Shown in pieces: positions 9,733 through 17,986 of a DNA stretch of 41,595 bases. The notes under the pieces were generated by a model. It saw nothing but the letters and a program-made list of their open reading frames with translations, had not been told where the DNA came from and searched no databases. The stretch is from Candidatus Gagatemarchaeum stordalenia. GTDB taxonomy: Archaea; Thermoproteota; Nitrososphaeria; Nitrososphaerales; Gagatemarchaeaceae. The translations under genes and the position numbers were made by a program. The stretch covers positions 1,483 through 43,077 of the forward strand of contig PLUF01000109.1 in the NCBI GenBank assembly GCA_003164815.1, given 5' to 3'. How positions within the stretch are numbered: the stretch's first letter is position 1; the number at the start of each line of letters is the position of its first letter.

Positions 9733-10029
9733 TCAGGATGTTTTGTCCTCATACCATCCTTCCGGATAGCCAATGTACTTCTGGGGGCACAGGACCTCGC
9801 GGTCGAGGCTGAATTCAAACCAGACTTTTTCCGTTCTTCTGGTAATCTTGTAAACTTCTCCCTCCCAGCACTTCTTGGGGAGCTTGGTGGTGCTGTCGAT
9901 TCGAATGAAGACTGTGGGAGTGTGATCGACCAACCTTTCTGGGTTCATGATGGCACCCCTCAACATGGCGTACGAGAACGACGTCGTGTTTCCTGTCCTG
10001 TCCCAGTGATTAGACCAAGTTGTGACCAT
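9733..10029 (-). CDS. Small hypothetical partner of the HARE-nuclease gene
   Basis: The frame runs up to 10143, but the part before the Met at 10029 overlaps the upstream HARE gene in another frame. A start at 10029, 29 bases after the HARE-gene stop, gives 98 aa. The protein has no motif I recognise: TTSFSYAML, then FIRIDSTTKLPKKCWEGEVYKITRR..KVWFEFSLDREV and a WYED tail, probably a small beta-rich domain. Position suggests it is co-transcribed with the HARE-nuclease gene. It lies between two restriction-type modules. Confidence 0.5.
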   Translation of the reverse strand: MVTTWSNHWDRTGNTTSFSYAMLRGAIMNPERLVDHTPTVFIRIDSTTKLPKKCWEGEVYKITRRTEKVWFEFSLDREVLCPQKYIGYPEGWYEDKTS

Positions 10030-10058
10030 GATGTATCTCAAAACAATCCGCCTCCCGA

Positions 10059-10970
10059 TTACCTGGAGAGGTTCAGTTGCCTTAAGACACTTCTCAGTTC
10101 GATCACTTCCAGAGGACAGTCCTTCCAATCGTTTTCCCAACAAACAATCACGTCACATTCATTGAGAGGGTGTTTGTGTTGCTTGTAGTGGGAGCTCTTG
10201 TATTCGAACTCAATCCAGATGTCTACCCAGCCCTTCTCGGTCTTGCGCCTCCCCTTAGCATCAGGAAACGCTGGCTGAATGGCTTCGATCGATATCGGCT
10301 CTGGCAGTTTGTCCTGAATCTTGCTGAAGAGGAATATCACCCCGTTTTCGTTCAACGGGCCGTAGACCAGCCCTTCCACGTTGATGGGATCTCCCACTAT
10401 TGATCTACGATACGCATCTACACGAGCTGTGCTTCGCTCTTTCGCTTCCTCTTTTTCAATCGCCGGCCTTAACGCATTGATATCCCATTTCCTTAGACCG
10501 AACAGGTTCTTGCCTAGCTGGACGAAGACCGAGTCGTCCTTTCGTCTCTTCACATCGACATAAAGTTGTGCACCCATCGTAGCCGATGGTGTCTTTCCCG
10601 TTGTAGTGAGGTATCCCTGCCGAACGGCTTTTGTCGTGATAGTTTGTACATCCAGGGGCTTTCCGGCTTCTGTGAGAACCCTGCTGGCAGCCGTCTTGAA
10701 GGTACTCGCGGAGTTCCCATGATTGTCCTTGTGATTAACTGGGTTCCAGCTGGCCAGGCCGAATCTTCCTCGCCCCGCCTTCACAAACGGTGATTGTGAA
10801 CCCAACCGTTTCATGCTCATGTAGATTGCGGCGCTGATTGAGGCGGCAGGAGTCTTGCCTCGACTGCTCAGAAGCTCTCTCTCAACTGCCTTTTGGCATA
10901 TCTCCTTCTTGGACAGTGGCGTTCGCTCGGCCCGGAGGACTAGTTCAGCTGCCTCCACAAATGTTGCCAC
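10059..10970 (-). CDS. Tandem HARE-HTH domains fused to a restriction-endonuclease-like domain
   Basis: The 303-aa protein has two HARE-HTH (HB1/ASXL-type winged helix) repeats at about 1-72 and 88-162. Both share the pattern A(A/S)..L..A..PL....I..KAV..G.L...GKTP.A...A.(I/L)Y....R...D/Q S.FV..G.G.FGL. The C-terminal domain (about 210-303) has KTEKGWVDIWIEFEYKSSHYKQHKH..CDVIVCWENDW, a D/E-x-E..K-type strand arrangement seen in PD-(D/E)XK-like enzymes. HARE-HTH domains are known from comparative work to recur in restriction and chromatin proteins, perhaps sensing modified DNA. A nuclease reading modified DNA is therefore reasonable but inferred. Confidence 0.75.
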   Translation of the reverse strand: MATFVEAAELVLRAERTPLSKKEICQKAVERELLSSRGKTPAASISAAIYMSMKRLGSQSPFVKAGRGRFGLASWNPVNHKDNHGNSASTFKTAASRVLTEAGKPLDVQTITTKAVRQGYLTTTGKTPSATMGAQLYVDVKRRKDDSVFVQLGKNLFGLRKWDINALRPAIEKEEAKERSTARVDAYRRSIVGDPINVEGLVYGPLNENGVIFLFSKIQDKLPEPISIEAIQPAFPDAKGRRKTEKGWVDIWIEFEYKSSHYKQHKHPLNECDVIVCWENDWKDCPLEVIELRSVLRQLNLSR

Positions 10971-11024
10971 ACACCTGGAATAGCCGAAACTCTAGTTAAG
11001 GATGAACTCGAGGTATCGTTGCGC

Positions 11025-11038
11025 TCACTTCGAAGTGA
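11025..11038. repeat. 14-bp perfect palindrome upstream of the HARE gene
   Basis: TCACTTCGAAGTGA is self-complementary. It lies 55-68 bases upstream of the HARE-nuclease start and 107 bases past the response-regulator stop. It could be an operator for the former; no T-tract follows, so it is less likely a terminator. Confidence 0.35.
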
Positions 11039-11144
11039 CGTGCGGCGTGGAAGGGACTAAGGCCAGGTGGGGAAGATAAATCAGCTTCGGACCAGATGCT
11101 CCCGAGTGATCCTCGGCGAAATGCGTTAGCGGTGAAAATATGAA

Positions 11145-12485
11145 CTACGGATTCGGCGTGTTAATCGCAAGAACGCCCATTCTAGAAACATACGCTCCGA
11201 AATCCTGAAGCAACACGTCTACGTAAGGAGCATCTAAACGTGAGATTCTATTCCAGTCACCAAGTTTGGAGTTCGATGAGAAGACTTCTTGACGGGATTC
11301 GAGATTTTGGAGATCAAAGCATATCTGAACCTTCTTCGACTTCTTTCCCCGCACAATTTGGACGTGCCGCAGTATCTGAAATCTGGGAGAAGGCCTCACT
11401 TTCGGCTTTGCCTTCAGGTACTTGGCTTTGGCTTCATTTATCGCGTTAAGTTTCCGGAGCTTCCTGAGTTCGGAGGCTGGCTTTCCCCTGTCTTCCTGTT
11501 TGTCTCTGTCGCCTGAGAGGATTCCTATCAAATCATGGTCTAATTGGTAAATTGGGTTCGATAGCTTATCGAGCATCGGGGAGCTGATTTCGAACCCATA
11601 GCAAACTGTCAGATGATGCACGTGTTCCTGAGCGAAGTCGCATACTGGATTAAGCAAAATCGAAAACGCTTTGGCTCCTTTCTCTTTTGTTTTGTATATG
11701 TCGCCAGTTAAGGGATCCTCTCCCTTAGGGTTGTAGTGCATCAAGAGTGAAGTCAAAGTCTCCTCCGCGGAAGCTGGTATAGGGCTGCCATCGGAAGCCA
11801 TCTTTGCAAGTTTCTTCGATAACGAGTTGAAGGAGGCGCCTTTCTTTGTAAAACGGGTGAGAATACGGGTGCACAGAGAAGTGAACTCTCGCCCGAGGCT
11901 ATTTCGCCCGCTCTCGTCATCGATGTCTTTGATTAGCTGCCTCAACACATTAGTCGACTCTTCTCTAAAGAGTGTCGCAACAGTGTCGTCTTTTGCCTTA
12001 TCAAGAACGGCCTCCCATTGCAACAAGATCTCAAGGATCTGGTACGGTGTAAGATACGTCTTGATCCTTCTTACGAGAGTTTTCGTCGTAAGTTGATCTT
12101 TTCTCATCCCAGTCGATAACACGCCATGAAACTTCTGTCCCTTACTCCTTTCCTCGTAGACTGACCTTAGCAACTTAATGTGTTGTTTCCTGTATGTCGA
12201 GGATAGGACGAATACGAGTGGAACTCCAGGAAGTCTCTTCAATATGTCCGCGGCATCATAATAGAACTCTCTATCTGCTGGATCGCCATCTTGCCCGCTA
12301 AAATCCATATCTAGTAAGACAACCCGGACATTTACGAGATTCTTACGAGATGTTCCATCCCAATAATCGACAGAGGCCCCCGACAGATGTAGCTGCTCAA
12401 TAGCGTCCTTGACGAAGGGATCATAATCATTGTCAACGATAAGGACCTTTCCTGGATAAGGCCATTCTGTAGTTTTGGATGACAC
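11145..12485 (-). CDS. Receiver-domain protein paired with the GHKL ATPase
   Basis: The 446-aa protein has an N-terminal CheY-like receiver fold (about 10-140): VLIVDNDYD supplies acidic residues D18 and D20, VVLLDMDF the likely phospho-acceptor D59, and VFVLSS the switch serine. The remaining 300 residues are not a DNA-binding output domain I know. They include a helical region (ILLQWEAVLDKAKDD..FREESTNVLRQLIKDID) and a region with CDFAQEHVHHLTVCYGFE, where Cys/His residues cluster. It begins one base after the stop of the GHKL gene, so the two form an operon. The C-terminal part may be the effector of a phospho-relay; that is inference. Confidence 0.7.
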   Translation of the reverse strand: MSSKTTEWPYPGKVLIVDNDYDPFVKDAIEQLHLSGASVDYWDGTSRKNLVNVRVVLLDMDFSGQDGDPADREFYYDAADILKRLPGVPLVFVLSSTYRKQHIKLLRSVYEERSKGQKFHGVLSTGMRKDQLTTKTLVRRIKTYLTPYQILEILLQWEAVLDKAKDDTVATLFREESTNVLRQLIKDIDDESGRNSLGREFTSLCTRILTRFTKKGASFNSLSKKLAKMASDGSPIPASAEETLTSLLMHYNPKGEDPLTGDIYKTKEKGAKAFSILLNPVCDFAQEHVHHLTVCYGFEISSPMLDKLSNPIYQLDHDLIGILSGDRDKQEDRGKPASELRKLRKLNAINEAKAKYLKAKPKVRPSPRFQILRHVQIVRGKKSKKVQICFDLQNLESRQEVFSSNSKLGDWNRISRLDAPYVDVLLQDFGAYVSRMGVLAINTPNP

Positions 12486-12486
12486 T

Positions 12487-14709
12487 CTAGCTACTTCTCC
12501 GGGGGAAAACGATGCCTACGCTCGCGCCAGATAACAGACCCTTGACTTCGTTCTGCTCGAAGCTACGCAGTCGGGCGTTATGCGCCAACGCCACCCGTTC
12601 TACGATGTAGAGTCCGAGACCCATTCCATCTGGCTTTCGAGTCACGAAGGGCTGCGCGAGAACATCAAGATCGTCGGTAAGACCCGGTCCCGAATCGGTT
12701 ACGATGAGAGCCGGCGAGCCGTCTTGAAGCTTGTCGACGATGACCCGAATCAACCTCTTTGGAGTGTCCACAGTCTGAAGCCAATATGCACTGTTTTCTA
12801 GCAGGTTTAGAAGAGCGGTGACCAGAAGACGCTCAGAACCCTTAATCGAGATTGGCTTCAGAGAGGTTTCAATCTTGACCGATTGTGATTCGAGACGTTG
12901 CTCTATTAGTCCCTCGGCGTCTTGAATCACCCTTGATAGGGGAATAGTGATCATGCGACCCTTGCGGAGGATATTGGCTATGCCTGCGACAATCGAATCC
13001 CCTCGGTTTGCGAGTCTCCAGGCCAGGTCAAGGTCGGACTTGCTCTTGGCGTTTGTAGCGGTCTTCGCTGCTCGGGCTACTAGCTGTTTGATCTGCTGAA
13101 GGTCGCGGCGAACCTCATGTGTGGGTACCATGTATGTGAGGCCTATCGCCGCTGCGACGAGGAGTGGTTCCTCAGTCTCGCTAAGAACCTCATCAAATGT
13201 TTGTTGCGTCGTACTTAGTAGTGTCCGAATTTCTTTCACAACTTCATTCGAGTTTGACTTGTTGACATCTTTGAGAAGCTCGTTTATTCTATCGATGGTT
13301 GTCGTAATCTTTTCCAGCCGACCCTTTCGAGTTCTCTTCAGTATTGTATTCAGGGCGTTGTGGTCGCCGAGTCGCAGAACCTCAAACTCCTGCAGGCTGT
13401 CAAGGACCAATTGCTTGAAGTCAGAGAACGCCTGATTACTAATCAGACCCTCCCTATCGGATTTATCCCGTAAGAGCGGGTTGCGGGCGGAAGTGATGTC
13501 TATGAGTCCGATTGATTGGCTCCTCGACACGTGCTGCGCAAACGACGCTACTCTCCTCGCGTCCAAGCTGAGCCAGTCGTCATCTCTATTTCCGTAGGGG
13601 AGAACACGGAATCCATCCCTGAAGACGCGAACACCGGTACTCGGCCTAATAATTTGGTCATAGATTGCGCTCTCGCCGAATATTCTCTTTTTGTCGCCCG
13701 GATATAACTCCCAAGCAAAAAGACGAAATGTGAAAGGACCGCTTGTGGGCTTTCGAGGTTTTCTAGTTTCGAAGTCCAGTTTGAAGAATCCTGGGTCGAG
13801 GATCTGCTTCGATATAGCGACCTTTCGGTTCAACTGAGTGGCATCTGGTCGATTGAATTCATAAGAACCGGTCAGGAATCCATTCGCATTGACCTCCACG
13901 TCGTATTCGTAGGTGGCTGTTGAGAGGTATTCGACAAAGTTCATGGTGTGAGTGGTGGGTTTCTCCGGATCATCGACTACCAGCTTGACGTCAAAACCCT
14001 TGAGACCAGCATAGGGTGAGGTCATTGCTTCGATAGCCAAGTTCATCCTACTCATGATTTCTGGAGTCCATGCCCTCTGCAACTCAGTCACGCGAATCTC
14101 CGTACCTTTTGTGCCAGCGTCAGTTTTTTTCGTGAAAACTGTAGGAGGCCTCTCCTCCCACTTTATCGACATGTCTTCGAGGTATTTGTCTCTGGCTTTT
14201 TCAAATTGCGACCAATCAATGATAAGATGGAACTCTGAATTAGAGTTCTCCGACCTGGTTGTAATCTCCGTCTTCTTCCCAAGCTTGTGAACGGCGAGCC
14301 TCCCAATTCCCTTTTCCCCAAGATATGGCCGGCCTCCTGGTGATTTCCTCTTCGTCGCGTCCTCTGGACTCTTAGATAGAGTACCTAGTTCTAGCCACGA
14401 CCCGAGAACGGTTTCCTTGGTCATCCCAATCCCCTTATCGGTGATTACGATTTCTCCCTTCGCTGGGTTGCTAACATCCTTGAGACTGACCGTGACAACC
14501 GGAGAGTCCGCGTCGTACGAGTTCTTCACAAGCTCCGAGACCGCTGCAACCTCATCGGTGATGAGTTGCTCACCGAGTATCAGCATTAGCCGTGCACGTG
14601 CCTTGAAGGTAGCAGTACCGGTTTCGACCATGCTGCTCAACGGCATTTCTGCCCTTTGCACGTTATAAGTATACAATTGTTCTACAGGAGTGGCCCACAA
14701 CTTCCTCAT
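12487..14709 (-). CDS. Dual GHKL-ATPase sensor (MORC/Hsp90-like plus histidine-kinase-like)
   Basis: The 740-aa protein carries two separate GHKL ATP-binding modules. The first (about 45-200) has ELVKNSYDAD (N box, N63/D66), DKGIGM (91-96) and GEKGIGR (131-137), as in MORC/Hsp90/MutL-type ATPases. The second (about 590-740) is histidine-kinase-like: LLNLLENSAYW (N639), DSGPGL (672-677) and GMGLGLYIV (695-703). Between them, MVPTHEVRRDLQQI (H531) looks like a HisKA H-box. The middle 200-450 is a beta-rich linker followed by coiled-coil-like helices. No membrane segment is visible, so it is cytosolic. It is co-transcribed with the receiver gene. Similar ATPase plus receiver pairs occur in predicted antiviral systems; activity here is inferred. 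Confidence 0.8.
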   Translation of the reverse strand: MRKLWATPVEQLYTYNVQRAEMPLSSMVETGTATFKARARLMLILGEQLITDEVAAVSELVKNSYDADSPVVTVSLKDVSNPAKGEIVITDKGIGMTKETVLGSWLELGTLSKSPEDATKRKSPGGRPYLGEKGIGRLAVHKLGKKTEITTRSENSNSEFHLIIDWSQFEKARDKYLEDMSIKWEERPPTVFTKKTDAGTKGTEIRVTELQRAWTPEIMSRMNLAIEAMTSPYAGLKGFDVKLVVDDPEKPTTHTMNFVEYLSTATYEYDVEVNANGFLTGSYEFNRPDATQLNRKVAISKQILDPGFFKLDFETRKPRKPTSGPFTFRLFAWELYPGDKKRIFGESAIYDQIIRPSTGVRVFRDGFRVLPYGNRDDDWLSLDARRVASFAQHVSRSQSIGLIDITSARNPLLRDKSDREGLISNQAFSDFKQLVLDSLQEFEVLRLGDHNALNTILKRTRKGRLEKITTTIDRINELLKDVNKSNSNEVVKEIRTLLSTTQQTFDEVLSETEEPLLVAAAIGLTYMVPTHEVRRDLQQIKQLVARAAKTATNAKSKSDLDLAWRLANRGDSIVAGIANILRKGRMITIPLSRVIQDAEGLIEQRLESQSVKIETSLKPISIKGSERLLVTALLNLLENSAYWLQTVDTPKRLIRVIVDKLQDGSPALIVTDSGPGLTDDLDVLAQPFVTRKPDGMGLGLYIVERVALAHNARLRSFEQNEVKGLLSGASVGIVFPRRSS

Positions 14710-14800
14710 TGACCTCGTTGAACTAGCTAATCAAATGTCGTTGACTTCTGGTCCTTTAGCGAATCAGTCCCGATGAGAGGGAGGAGATTACAGACTAGAC
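14710..14800. promoter_or_regulatory. Divergent promoter region between GHKL ATPase and DNA methylase
   Basis: These 91 bases separate two divergent starts (14709 minus, 14801 plus) and must hold both promoters. No clear TATA box or operator stands out to me. Confidence 0.35.
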
Positions 14801-15919
14801 ATGGTTCGAACCAGGAAGGTATTTCAGACTCGTCGGCCAACCACCAGCCCTCTAATGTCCAACGCTCTCTATTTGGGGGATTGTGTTGAAGTGCTCTCTA
14901 GTCTGCCTTCAGGGATCGGAGACTTATTCTATGTCGATCCTCCATTCTTTTCCAACCGAAACTACTTTGCGAATGCGGGAAAGCCGAACCAGAGGAAAAT
15001 ATTCACCGATTGCTGGGTTGGGGGCCTCGATGAGTATTGCCAGTGGATGGAATCACTACTCGTCCAGTGTCGTAGGGTCATCAAAGAATCGGGATCGATG
15101 TATCTGCACTGCGACCAGCACGCCAGCCACTACGTGAAGGTCCTGCTTGACAAGATTTTTGGTTACGAGAATTTCCGAAACGAGATCATCTGGAAGAGAC
15201 AGAACGCTCACAATGACTGGTCGCAGGGTGCGAGGCACTTCGGACGAATTCACGACGTATTGTTCTTCTACAGCGCATCGGAAGATTATGCTTGGAATCC
15301 AGTGTTCGTCCCATACGATGAGCACTACGTTGAGCGAACATATCGGCACTTGGAGAACGCCACAGGACGATACTACGCACTAGGGGACTTGTCCGGACCC
15401 GGGGGAGCTTCAAAAGGCAACCCCCGTTTCACCTTCCTGGGCGCGACACGTAACTGGCGCTATTCCCAAGAGAAGATGCAAAAACTGCTTGAGGCAGGCA
15501 GGATAGTGCAAACAAGCCAAGATACGGTGCCGAAGCTAAAGAGATACCTTGATGAGATGAATGGGACTCAGGTTCAAGATATGTGGGATGACATCAAGCC
15601 AGTGAATAGAGGAGGAGAGAAGCTGGGTTATCCCACACAGAAACCATGCAGGTTGCTCGAACGGATAATTTCTGCTTCCAGCAATCGGGGTGACGTGCTG
15701 ATTGACCCGCTCTTCGGATCGGGCACCTCTCTCTTGACAGCCAGCAAGTTGGGAAGGAGATGGATCGGAATCGATTCGTCAACCTATGCTTGTAACCTTA
15801 CTAGGAGGCGTCTGGAGAGAGCAGGAGTGGAGCCCGTCATTGTACAAAACCTCGATCAGCAAGTGAGCACGCAGGCAATAGATACTGTTCGCCAGCTTTC
15901 AAGGACCCGAGCCCAATAA
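14801..15919 (+). CDS. Beta-class site-specific DNA methyltransferase (N4-cytosine/N6-adenine)
   Basis: The 372-aa protein has catalytic motif IV FYVDPPFF (D46-P-P-F) before the SAM motif DPLFGSGTSLLTA (302-314), the beta-class order, plus the usual GYPTQKP (276-282) and WKRQNAH. It modifies DNA at a specific site. No restriction endonuclease is directly beside it on this strand, so it may be solitary, or it may protect against one of the nearby nucleases. ATG at 14801 is used; Met19 (MSNALYLGDCVEVL) is where family similarity begins and is an alternative start. Confidence 0.9.
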   Translation: MVRTRKVFQTRRPTTSPLMSNALYLGDCVEVLSSLPSGIGDLFYVDPPFFSNRNYFANAGKPNQRKIFTDCWVGGLDEYCQWMESLLVQCRRVIKESGSMYLHCDQHASHYVKVLLDKIFGYENFRNEIIWKRQNAHNDWSQGARHFGRIHDVLFFYSASEDYAWNPVFVPYDEHYVERTYRHLENATGRYYALGDLSGPGGASKGNPRFTFLGATRNWRYSQEKMQKLLEAGRIVQTSQDTVPKLKRYLDEMNGTQVQDMWDDIKPVNRGGEKLGYPTQKPCRLLERIISASSNRGDVLIDPLFGSGTSLLTASKLGRRWIGIDSSTYACNLTRRRLERAGVEPVIVQNLDQQVSTQAIDTVRQLSRTRAQ

Positions 15920-15929
15920 TGTTCCTTGA

Positions 15930-16066
15930 TATCGCGCTCACTTTCAGCTAGGCCCCTCTCCCACTCGATTATTTTCACACCCCTTCGGTCGTTATACCCT
16001 ACGGCGCAATGCAAGATCACATATGTGAGAGGAAGAGGGACCCCGAGCGTAAGCTTGAACCCGAGG
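15930..16066 (+). repeat. Degenerate copy (1) of a duplicated small-gene segment
   Basis: This segment matches 17850-17986 in the same orientation. Shared stretches include CGCTCACTTTC, GGTCGTTATA, a similar start region, and AAGCTTGAACCCGAGGAC preceded by a purine-rich run. It encodes a remnant M..ERKRDPERKLEPED, after which similarity stops abruptly just before the AbiGi-like gene's 3' end. See copy 2, where the gene continues. Confidence 0.6.
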
Positions 16067-16078
16067 ACTTGATACCAC

Positions 16079-16831
16079 TTAGATTACGCTATTTTGTATT
16101 CCAGATCTAACCTTTGCACTCTCCAGCCTCTCCGCATATTGCGCGAGGTTCCTACGTGGGTCGACGAACTTGAGCCAGTCAAAATGACTTTCGAACCATT
16201 TGATTCGGTCATGGGGGCAGAGTCCGATAAAGACATCTGACTTATCGAATTGGAAATAGCCTTTGAAGTTTGAGTACCGCCATTCCCTCTCCCATGTGAA
16301 ATCCATTTCGCCTTCCTGAGGTGTCTTATTGTAAGGCCTCAACTTCTTACCGAAAAATGATATGAACGGCAGTATCTTTGAGGCTATCCCCGGGTCAGAT
16401 TTTGACAGATTGCACAAGGCCTCGACAACCTTGTCCTTGTCACCGTTTGTGTTGTTGATATAGAAGACTGGGGACGCTCCCTTAGTCATACATCTGCTTT
16501 TTAGGAATACCAATCCATAGCATGAGAGGTTTATTGCTCGATTGTCTATATTGAGCAGATTATGGATCTGATTGAGAGGGGTGTCAGTGAAGCTAACTGC
16601 TTTGAAATAGAGCTTGGTCTTCACGTCATTTAGAGGATAGGGGTAGCGATATCGAGCGACGCTCATCGCTTCGCTCCCGTACCTTAGTTTCCCGGACTTG
16701 AGTATGCTTACTAAGTTCTGTCTGGCACTAGCATCATTGTAATCTCGAGTCAAATGAACCAAGAATGGTGAGAAATCGTTTCTGAAGAGGAGGACATTCT
16801 GAATTTGTCTCATTAACTTATTTCGAACCAA
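16079..16831 (-). CDS. AbiGi-like abortive-infection protein
   Basis: The 250-aa protein has the layout FLVHLTR..NLVSILKSGKLR....AVSFTDTPLNQI....N.SCYGLVFLK..C..KGASPVFYINN....EREWRY, which fits the AbiGi / DUF2971-like group (a short HLTR strand, SILKSG helix, FTDTPL, then G-PV-YI). These proteins are linked with phage resistance, and part of the group may share the ADP-ribosyltransferase fold (H-T...I...G pattern); that link is my inference. Its A+T-rich sequence differs from the neighbours, and the gene abuts a broken repeat, which suggests acquisition by transfer. No partner toxin or antitoxin is obvious. Confidence 0.5.
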   Translation of the reverse strand: MVRNKLMRQIQNVLLFRNDFSPFLVHLTRDYNDASARQNLVSILKSGKLRYGSEAMSVARYRYPYPLNDVKTKLYFKAVSFTDTPLNQIHNLLNIDNRAINLSCYGLVFLKSRCMTKGASPVFYINNTNGDKDKVVEALCNLSKSDPGIASKILPFISFFGKKLRPYNKTPQEGEMDFTWEREWRYSNFKGYFQFDKSDVFIGLCPHDRIKWFESHFDWLKFVDPRRNLAQYAERLESAKVRSGIQNSVI

Positions 16832-17048
16832 TGTTTCTATTTAGTGTTCTGCTGTCGAGGTTCTAAAGCCAATGTCCTGTGACAAGCATTAGGTCAAAAG
16901 TGAACATTACGAGCGAGCTGGAAGATGTCTTTCACTTTTGATCTCTTGTGGATTTTCGGGGAAGCCCGCAATTCTTTCCAAGAGCAGGGGGTTCCCTAAA
17001 TCGTAGCTCGTCTTAGCATGATGCCTGAGAGCAAGTGAGACGATCGGT

Positions 17049-17327
17049 CTATTGTTTGTCAGGGTTCATCTCAAGCCTCAGCTCTTCGATACCCTTCGCT
17101 AGGTTAACGAGGCGCTTTTCATGCGAGAATGCTATCGCCATGAACATCCCTTCGAACACGACGGGGCGGACGGCGTTGCCGGCGGCCATGCAGTTGGTCC
17201 TAGCCTGGTCAAACATGCTGTCGAGGTCCTCCCTTGAACCGATGCTCCTGAGGGATCCGCGGAACTCCCTCCAGCTGGCTATCTCGCCCTCCAGCGCCAT
17301 CCTGAAAGACGGTACCGTTCTACCCAT
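17049..17327 (-). CDS. Small conserved archaeal protein (MGRTVPSFR family)
   Basis: The 92-aa helical protein starts MGRTVPSFRMALEGEIASWREFR and ends VFEGMFMAIAFSHEKRLVNL. I recall similar short proteins from several archaeal groups that begin MGR-VPSFR and carry a later PVVFE-M motif; they have no known function (possibly DUF8156, from memory). It is monocistronic and has no membrane segment. It is likely a native gene rather than island cargo. Confidence 0.7.
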   Translation of the reverse strand: MGRTVPSFRMALEGEIASWREFRGSLRSIGSREDLDSMFDQARTNCMAAGNAVRPVVFEGMFMAIAFSHEKRLVNLAKGIEELRLEMNPDKQ

Positions 17328-17471
17328 GCCTCCTTATCTTGGGCTCGTTCTAGATAATCTTAGCTCGGAATCCGTGCCATTACACCGACCGGGGTGAGTG
17401 AAAGTATTACAAAGTCATCGCAGTGTGCCGAGCCGTTTCGTGGAACTGCACGTATTACCACTAATGAATCA

Positions 17472-17789
17472 TCAATCGAAGGCATCGTTGATGAACTTGA
17501 CCAGCGCTCGCTTTGGAATAACGCCAATTGACTTGTCTACAGGTTTGCCCTCCTTGAATGCGAAAATCGCAGGTATCGAGTTTACTTTGTATCTCTTTGA
17601 GACCCGAGGATTCTTGTCTGTATCCATCTTGGCAAATGCAACACGCCCGGCAAAGCTTGCAGAAATCTCGGAGATTATCGGCTCCATTTCGATACAAGGA
17701 TGGCACCATGTGGCCCAGAAATCAATTACAACCTCCTTGTGCTTATGAACGAAGTCATCAAAAGAAGAATCAGTAACCGAGTCGAGCAT
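17472..17789 (-). CDS. Thioredoxin
   Basis: The 105-aa protein has the thioredoxin fold: FDDFV, VVIDFWATWCHPCIEMEPII (active site WCHPC, replacing the usual WCGPC), a MDTDKNP loop, the cis-proline SIPAIFAF, and a final helix. It reduces protein disulfides in the cytoplasm. The open frame extends to 17855, but I place the start at Met 17789 because a TATA box (TTTTAATAGC, minus strand, 17811-17820) sits about 25 bases upstream, giving a leaderless transcript, and the extra N-terminal residues are unlike the family. Confidence 0.9.
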   Translation of the reverse strand: MLDSVTDSSFDDFVHKHKEVVIDFWATWCHPCIEMEPIISEISASFAGRVAFAKMDTDKNPRVSKRYKVNSIPAIFAFKEGKPVDKSIGVIPKRALVKFINDAFD

Positions 17790-17810
17790 GTTACAGAGAC
17801 GGCAAGGGGC

Positions 17811-17820
17811 GCTATTAAAA
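17811..17820 (-). promoter_or_regulatory. TATA box of the thioredoxin gene
   Basis: The minus-strand reading TTTTAATAGC lies about 25 bases before the start codon at 17789, the usual archaeal TATA-to-start-site distance, implying a leaderless mRNA. Confidence 0.5.
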
Positions 17821-17849
17821 GAACAATCGTAAGCTAATCTCGCACGCGA

Positions 17850-17986
17850 TGACACTCGCTCACTTTCGAGTACCCGTCTCTAATCCAATTACTTTCAGTC
17901 TCCTCTGGTCGTTATAGCTTCCGGGGTATTATTGGGCCACAATGACCGAGAAGAAGAAAGAACCCGAACGGAAGCTTGAACCCGAG
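17850..17986 (+). repeat. Copy (2) of the duplicated small-gene segment
   Basis: This is the intact counterpart of 15930-16066 in direct orientation, roughly two-thirds identical by eye. It covers the upstream region and the first 15 codons of the small gene at 17942. The two copies bracket the AbiGi-like, MGRTVPSFR and thioredoxin genes. Confidence 0.55.
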
